A stretch of DNA of 64,000 bases. Source: JBJXHN01 sp046233135 (GTDB lineage Bacteria; Pseudomonadota; Alphaproteobacteria; Rhodospirillales; Rhodospirillaceae). The translations under genes and the position numbers were made by a program. The notes under the pieces are model-generated. The model was not told the DNA's origin. It saw only the letters and a program-made list of their open reading frames with translations, and searched no databases. Below, piece after piece: positions 59,127 to 64,000 of the stretch. Numbering within the stretch: position 1 is the stretch's first letter; each line of letters opens with the position of its first letter. The stretch is taken from the NCBI GenBank assembly GCA_046233135.1, contig JBJXHN010000003.1, positions 857,038 through 921,037 on the forward strand, read 5' to 3'.

Positions 59127-60304
59127 CCGGCGCCCCCACCGTTTCCCAGGGCCAGGAATCCGCCTTCCCGAAAGCCGTTTTCGACAACCGCATTGCCGCC
59201 GCCCGCACCGCCTTGCAGGCGCGGGGCATCGACGTGATGGTCGTTACCGGACCGGAAAACATCTTCTATCTGACCGGCCAGCAAACCCCCGGCTATTACA
59301 CCTTTCAGGCCCTGGTCCTGCCGGTCGCAGGGACACCGCGCTTCCTCGTCCGCCAGCTGGAATCCCTGAACTGCCGAGCCAACACCTATCTGGACGAGCT
59401 GGTGGCCTATGGCGACGGCGACGATCCCCTGGCCCTGCTGACCGACCTGACCCGTCAGGCCGCCGGCCCCTCCGGCAGCGTGGGGATCGACAAGAAGGGC
59501 TGGTTCCTGCCGATCGGCGTCTACGAAACCCTGACTGCCAAGCTGGGCGAGATGGTCGATGCGGCGGGCGTGATCGAAAGCCTGCGGGCGGTGAAGTCGC
59601 CGGAGGAAGTGGAGAAGATCGCCCAGGCCGCGCGCTATGTGGATGCGGGCATCACCGCCGGCTACGGCGCCATCGCCGCAGGGGCAACGGAAAACGACAT
59701 GGTCGCGGCGATGATGGAAGCCGCCATCCGCGCCGGATCCGAGTACCTGGGCATGGAGCCCCTGGCTTCCAGCGGTCCACGCAGCGGCGTGCCGCACGGC
59801 ACCTGGAAGCGCCGCCGCTTCAACGACGGCGATCCGGTGTTTCTGGAAATGGCCGCCTGCCACGACCGCTATCACGCGGTGCTGATGCGCTCCGCCTGGC
59901 TGGGCACGCCGCCCGATGACGCCCTGCGCATGATGGATGCCTGCCAGCGCGCCCTGGACGCCGCTCTGGATGCCCTTAAGCCGGGCAACACCTGCGAACA
60001 GGTTCACGAAGCCGCCCAGGCAGTGATCGATGCCGCCGGCTATACCGACGCCTACCGCAAGCGCACCGGCTACAGCGTCGGCATTTCCTTCGCCCCCGAC
60101 TGGGGCGAATGGCAGGTGGCCAGCCTGTTTAGCGGCATCAAGACCGAACTGGCGCCCGGCATGGTCTTCCACATTCCCCCCGCCCTGCGCCTGTACGGGG
60201 CCTATACGGTGGGTGTCAGCGAAACCGCCGTTGTGACCGAAAGCGGCCACCGGATCCTGGGCACCGTCCCCCGGGAGCTGCGGATGGTAAAGGTTGCCCG
60301 ATGA
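59123..60304 (+). CDS. M24-family hydrolase without metal site, EutD/DoeA-like, 393 aa (paralogue of 50577)
   Basis: The N-domain has VMVVTGPENIFYLTG; the C-domain has GDPVFLEMAACHDRYHAVLMR, TGYSVGISFAPDWGE and MVFHIPPALR. As in the paralogue, the Asp-Asp-His-Glu metal ligands are replaced and a Glu remains in FLEMA, the position where ectoine hydrolases carry their nucleophile. The length of 393 residues is what that family usually shows. It shares roughly half or more of its C-domain residues by eye with the protein at 50.6-51.8 kb. The two may act on successive or stereoisomeric cyclic substrates. Confidence 0.9.
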   Translation: MTGAPTVSQGQESAFPKAVFDNRIAAARTALQARGIDVMVVTGPENIFYLTGQQTPGYYTFQALVLPVAGTPRFLVRQLESLNCRANTYLDELVAYGDGDDPLALLTDLTRQAAGPSGSVGIDKKGWFLPIGVYETLTAKLGEMVDAAGVIESLRAVKSPEEVEKIAQAARYVDAGITAGYGAIAAGATENDMVAAMMEAAIRAGSEYLGMEPLASSGPRSGVPHGTWKRRRFNDGDPVFLEMAACHDRYHAVLMRSAWLGTPPDDALRMMDACQRALDAALDALKPGNTCEQVHEAAQAVIDAAGYTDAYRKRTGYSVGISFAPDWGEWQVASLFSGIKTELAPGMVFHIPPALRLYGAYTVGVSETAVVTESGHRILGTVPRELRMVKVAR

Positions 60305-61725
60305 CACCCCTGCCTCTGATCCTGGTGGATCATGACACCCCTGCCGGCACGGCTGCCGGTCTGGTGCCGGCGGTGCTGCATGCCCTGGCCCAGGCGCGCA
60401 GCACCGATCCCCTGCCTTTCCGCCGGCTGCTGTCCCTCAGCGAGATGACGGCGGCGGCACAAGATCAGGACTCTCAGGCCGCCCGCCAGCACGTCCCGGA
60501 AGGCGGAGAGCGACTGATGGACAACCTGTGGCTCTGGCCGGAGCGGCTGGCCGGACTGACCGCCGCCCCGGCCCTGGAAACCTCCGATCCGGACAGCCTG
60601 CCTCCCGGCCCGGCGGTGATCTTCCAGGCCGGAACAATGGCGCCAGCCGTGCGGAACCGGTTGGCCGCACGCTGGGACGGACCGACCCTACATCTGCGGG
60701 TTCTGGTGCGGGAGAACCAGCTGGACGTCGTGCTGCTGGACCCCTCCGGGGTCTCGCACGATGGCCCGATCCTGGGCCGCTGGTGGCGAGACGGTTTCGG
60801 CCGCTTCCACCTGAACACCGCCACATGTGCCGAGCTTCCCGGGATCGGCCGCCTCCGCCCGGTTCCCGCCCCGGCCCCGGTGTCCACACCGGATTATGTG
60901 CCGGACTATGCAACGGGTCCCAACGCCCCCGCCTTCCCGCCCCATGTGCTGGTGGTCGGAGAGGAAGCACATCTGCGCACCGTCTATCCGGCCGTTCTTG
61001 CCTCGCTGGCCGATGCGGGTGACCGGATGGGCCTGTCCCTGGTGCCCCGGGTGGTCTCGCCCCGGGGCCTGAGCACCGGCGACGCCTGGGTGGTGGCCCG
61101 GGAGGCCGATGCCATCGTTCTGCCCGGCGGCTGCGACACCAGCCAGGTGGATGGCCAGATCGCCGTGGCCGGGGCGGTGCTGACCCTGGGCACGCCGACC
61201 CTGGGCTGCTGCTTCGGCATGCAGACCATGGTCACCGCCTTTGCCCGCAAGCACATGGGCCTGCCCGGCGCCCACCTGGAGGAAATCGCCCCCGACGCCC
61301 GCCCCCTGGCGATCTCGGCGATCGGCAAGGGCCGGGACGGGCTGCGCCATCGCCTGGGGCTCCGGCGGTTCCTTGTGGCCTCGGGCAGCCTGGCGCAACG
61401 TGTCTACCAGGGGCGGGAGGGGGCGGAGCGCATGCATCATCGCTACCACCTTGCCCCCTGGCTGCGGGATGCGGCGCGGGAAGCCGGCCTTTCCCTGTCG
61501 GCTCTGGGGGAAGGCGGGACGGTGGTCGACGCCATCGAGCTGCCCGGCCATCCCTACTTCCTGGGCATCCAGGGCCATCCGGAGCTGAGCGGCGCCCCGG
61601 ACCGCCCCCATGCCGCCTTTACCACCCTGCTCTGGGCTGCCCGCGCCCGCGCCCGCCAGCGGGCCTTGCGGGCTGTCCGATCCGCCGGCACACCCCTGAC
61701 CGGCGCCTCTCCCCTGTTCCATTAA
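60301..61725 (+). CDS. Glutamine-amidotransferase-like protein with CTP-synthase-type domain, 474 aa
   Basis: The C-terminal half (about residues 220-450) is a class I glutamine amidotransferase fold closest to that of CTP synthase: VVLPGG-type strand, nucleophile elbow GCCFGMQ (Cys304), and IQGHPEL (His426, Glu428) following RMHHRYHLAP. All three catalytic residues are present. The first 210 residues are not the CTP synthase domain and are unrecognised. The protein may hydrolyse a glutamine-like or gamma-glutamyl amide, or supply ammonia to a partner. Its start overlaps the M24 gene stop. Confidence 0.82.
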   Translation: MTPLPLILVDHDTPAGTAAGLVPAVLHALAQARSTDPLPFRRLLSLSEMTAAAQDQDSQAARQHVPEGGERLMDNLWLWPERLAGLTAAPALETSDPDSLPPGPAVIFQAGTMAPAVRNRLAARWDGPTLHLRVLVRENQLDVVLLDPSGVSHDGPILGRWWRDGFGRFHLNTATCAELPGIGRLRPVPAPAPVSTPDYVPDYATGPNAPAFPPHVLVVGEEAHLRTVYPAVLASLADAGDRMGLSLVPRVVSPRGLSTGDAWVVAREADAIVLPGGCDTSQVDGQIAVAGAVLTLGTPTLGCCFGMQTMVTAFARKHMGLPGAHLEEIAPDARPLAISAIGKGRDGLRHRLGLRRFLVASGSLAQRVYQGREGAERMHHRYHLAPWLRDAAREAGLSLSALGEGGTVVDAIELPGHPYFLGIQGHPELSGAPDRPHAAFTTLLWAARARARQRALRAVRSAGTPLTGASPLFH

Positions 61726-61746
61726 ACCTTAAAGGACGTCTTTTCC

Positions 61747-62673
61747 ATGCAGACCATCGACGAAGCCTTCAACCGCACCAAGGGCCTGTTCAACATCTGC
61801 GTCACCCCTTTCACCGCCGACGGCACCCTGAACCGGGAAGCCCTGGCCACCAACATGGAGCGGGTAATTGACATGGGGTTTGACGGCGTACTGATCGGCG
61901 GAACCTATGGGGAGTTCCCGGCCATGACCGCCGAGGAACGGGCCGAACTGTTCCGCGCAGCCGTGGACATCGCCGGCGACCGGGTGCCGCTGCTGCTGTG
62001 CACGGCGGCCTCCGACCCCCGGGTCTGCCGCGAGCTGACGCGTTTGGCCTCCGACCTCGGCGGCTTGCCGATGGTCACGGCCCCCTATGTGTCGGAAGTG
62101 ACGGACGGCCACATCCAGGCCTATTTCCGCGAGATGGCGGCCCTGTCGCGCACGGGGATCATGATCTACAACGCGCCTGGCATCGGCATCACCCTGTCCC
62201 CGTCGCTGATCGAGGCGCTGTCTGACGTCCCCGGCGTGGTGGCCCTGAAGCAAGGCGACCTGACCCCGACGACGATTGACCGTATCGCCGGCCGCGTGGG
62301 CGGCAAGATCCGCCTGCTCGCCGCCTCGGACCTGGCCATGCCCGGGCCGATCGTTACCGGCTTCGACGGCTTCAGTTCCACCAACAGCTGCGCCCTGCCG
62401 GAGATCATCCAGGGTACCTACAAGGCCCTGACCTCGGGCGCCTTCGACACCGCATGCTCCCTGAACGCCTTGTGGTTTCCGCTGCGGGAGCTGTGCCGCG
62501 CCTTCGGTCAGCCGCAGACCACCAAGGCCATGATGGACCTGCGCGGCTGGACCGGCGGCCCGGTCCGCAGCCCTCTGATCCCCCTGACCGAAATGGAACG
62601 GACCACCCTGGCCCGGACAATGACCGCGGTGGCAGAAAAGGCCGGTCCGGCCACGCTGGCGCTGGCCGCCTGA
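61747..62673 (+). CDS. DapA-family class I aldolase/lyase, 308 aa (second copy)
   Basis: The Schiff-base barrel enzyme shows ICVTPFTADGTLNREAL, IGGTYGEFPAMTAEER, Tyr in MIYNAPGIGI and the catalytic Lys in VVALKQGDLT. The GTTGE site reads GTYGE. It is only distantly similar to the member at 40360. It ends the plus-strand run, 21 bases after the amidotransferase gene. Cleavage of an oxoacid to pyruvate and an aldehyde is the expected reaction type. Confidence 0.9.
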   Translation: MQTIDEAFNRTKGLFNICVTPFTADGTLNREALATNMERVIDMGFDGVLIGGTYGEFPAMTAEERAELFRAAVDIAGDRVPLLLCTAASDPRVCRELTRLASDLGGLPMVTAPYVSEVTDGHIQAYFREMAALSRTGIMIYNAPGIGITLSPSLIEALSDVPGVVALKQGDLTPTTIDRIAGRVGGKIRLLAASDLAMPGPIVTGFDGFSSTNSCALPEIIQGTYKALTSGAFDTACSLNALWFPLRELCRAFGQPQTTKAMMDLRGWTGGPVRSPLIPLTEMERTTLARTMTAVAEKAGPATLALAA

Positions 62674-63022
62674 AGGGAGGGGGGGCGCTGAGCGCCTGAG
62701 TTGGCAGATCGCAAGGCTTTGAGTGTTCGGAACAGCGTGGCTGGGGCGGCAAAGATTAAAAGGCTGCGGAAAAAGTAGCTGTTGCGGCCCCTTTCCCCAT
62801 TGATCCGTGCCGTTTTCCGGTCCCGGCATGGGGTTAGGAGCCGCTTTTGCGGCTGGTTTCCCGGGTTCCGCCGATATGAGGCGGACTCCGGGCTTGGTCA
62901 GGTTGTTGCCATCAACCTGGAAAAGCCACACTCTGCCCATCAATTTTTCTGAATATCCAATGATAACAGTGAATTACGATACAATACGGGTGTCTTAAAA
63001 ATTTACAGGGTGTTTTTCGGGG
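62674..63022. other. Intergenic region with hairpins, left flank of the IS1380 element
   Basis: No gene is supported in these 349 bases. Small stems occur at 62684-62696 (GGCGC/GCGCC), 62839-62854 (AGCCGC-TTTT-GCGGCT) and 62867-62885 (TCCGCC/GGCGGA). The first could help stop the catabolic transcript. The sequence turns AT-rich from about 62940 (including TACAAT at about 62978), consistent with a promoter for the transposase. The insertion-sequence left end could not be located with confidence. Confidence 0.5.
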
Positions 63023-64000
63023 ATGCGGTTCGGGGATCACGGGAAAAGACAGGTTCTCGCGTCCTTCGACGGGGGCGATATCACCTCGGAGGCGGGCGGC
63101 GTGCTGTTGCGGGAGACGGCGGAGTGGCTGGATCTGTTCCCGCGCATGGCGGCCTGTTTCGAGGACCGGCGCGAAGCCGATCAAGTCATTCACAAACTGC
63201 CCAACCTGCTGGCCCAGAGGGTCGTGGGAATCGCCTTGGGATACGAGGACGTCACCGACCACGACAGCCTGCGCCACGATCCCCTGCTGAAGCTCCTGGG
63301 CGAACCGGACGCGACGAGAAACGACCCGCCCAAATCCCTGGCCGGGAGTTCCACCCTCGGACGCGTGGAACGGAGCTTTCAGCAGAACAATCGCCGCTAC
63401 CACAAGATCACCGCCCAGCCGAACCGGCTTCAGGATCTTTATGTCGACCTGTTCACCGAAAGCCACGCCACCCCGCCCGAGCGGATCACCCTGGATATCG
63501 ACGCCACGGATGTCGAAACCCACGGCCATCAGCTGGGCGGGTTCTTCCATGGTTACTACGAACACCGATGCTATCTGCCCCTTTATATTTATTGCGGCCC
63601 GCATCTGCTGTTGGCCAAGCTCCGCCCCGGGAACGTGGACGGAGCCAAGGGCGCGAAGGCGGCGGTCAAACGGGTTGTCGGGCGCATCCGGAAGCAATGG
63701 CCCAAGGCTCGAATTCTGGTGCGCGGCGATTCCGGCTTCGCGCGGGAGAACCTGATGAGTTGGTGCGAGGCCAACGACGTGGACTTCCTCCTCGGCCTGC
63801 CCCGGAACAGCTATCTCCTTCATCGGGCACGGAAAATCCGCTCCCGCGGGGCGCTGGCCTTCCTGGAGACGGCGGCGACATGGAAAACCGGATCAAGGAA
63901 TGCCAGTTGGACCTGTTTGGCCGCCGGGCCTCTGGCCATGCCTTCAGCACCAATCAAACCCGGTTGATCCTGGCGGGCTTCGCCTATGTGCTGATGACGC
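63023..64000 (+). pseudogene. IS1380-family transposase, internally deleted and cut by the window edge
   Basis: The first 270 codons match the IS1380 family: SFDGGDITSEAGGVLLRE, AQRVVGIALGYEDVTDHD, SSTLGRVE, ITLDIDATDVETHG, YEHRCYLPLYIYCG and ILVRGDSGFARENLMSWCE. After about 63835 the original frame turns to nonsense. The typical C-terminal motif MENRIKECQLDLFG appears in another frame at about 63880 and runs to the window end. About 80 residues that normally separate these parts are missing, so a frame-breaking internal deletion is likely and the enzyme should be inactive. Confidence 0.75.

Noticed and set aside
62839..62854. AGCCGC-TTTT-GCGGCT as a terminator of the catabolic operon
   Set aside because: It lies 165 bases after the last gene and is followed by GGTTTC rather than a T-run; it is more likely part of the insertion-sequence flank.

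Overview
The window is GC-rich chromosomal DNA. The gene families point to an alphaproteobacterium, probably near the Rhodospirillales, but I cannot name a genus. That inference rests on TRAP and ABC importers beside GntR regulators, split 5-oxoprolinase genes, and NHLP/Nif11-type peptide export genes. There are no rRNA, tRNA or CRISPR features that I can see.

Bases 1-21195 (minus strand) hold nine closely spaced genes, apparently one operon read from about 21.2 kb down past base 1. They encode a 219-aa protein, two glycine-rich proteins, an 850-aa protein with two degenerate lipase-like nucleophile elbows and a collagen-like tail, another glycine-rich protein, a 3239-aa giant with a region I recognise as DUF6603, and three uncharacterised proteins, the last cut by the window edge. 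None has a visible signal peptide. Four consecutive genes share one glycine-rich module and three share a TLEPGA-type strand. The set looks like an undescribed multi-protein system, possibly a surface or extracellular assembly.

Bases 21196-37500 are a peptide-export and RiPP-like region. It holds a structured leader with an intrinsic terminator ahead of an Asp/Asn beta-hydroxylase-like gene, and a complete NHLP-type export operon (adaptor, C39 peptidase-ABC, permease-ATPase, cyclic-nucleotide-binding-fold protein). An AraC-type regulator, a two-domain GNAT enzyme and a Nif11-type leader peptide with a core of only about seven residues follow. Divergent from that peptide is a 1382-aa exporter that fuses a C39 peptidase-ABC half and a second ABC half in one chain. 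Its 3' end abuts a truncated adaptor fragment and an IS481-family remnant.

Bases 37560-62673 form a catabolic island for an unidentified nitrogen compound. A minus-strand arm (pxpA, DapA-like lyase, divergent SDR, aminotransferase, RraA-like aldolase) faces a long plus-strand run. That run encodes a TRAP importer, PxpB/PxpC, three GntR regulators (one on the minus strand), a 2-hydroxyacid dehydrogenase, two M20 amidohydrolases, two metal-site-less M24 hydrolases, an aminotransferase, a polar amino-acid ABC importer, an enolase-superfamily enzyme, a CTP-synthase-like amidotransferase and a second DapA-like lyase. Many genes overlap by ATGA, and most functions occur twice. I infer import, ring opening, deacylation, transamination and aldol cleavage of a cyclic amide or amidine; the substrate is unknown.

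The right edge carries an IS1380-family transposase that appears internally deleted.
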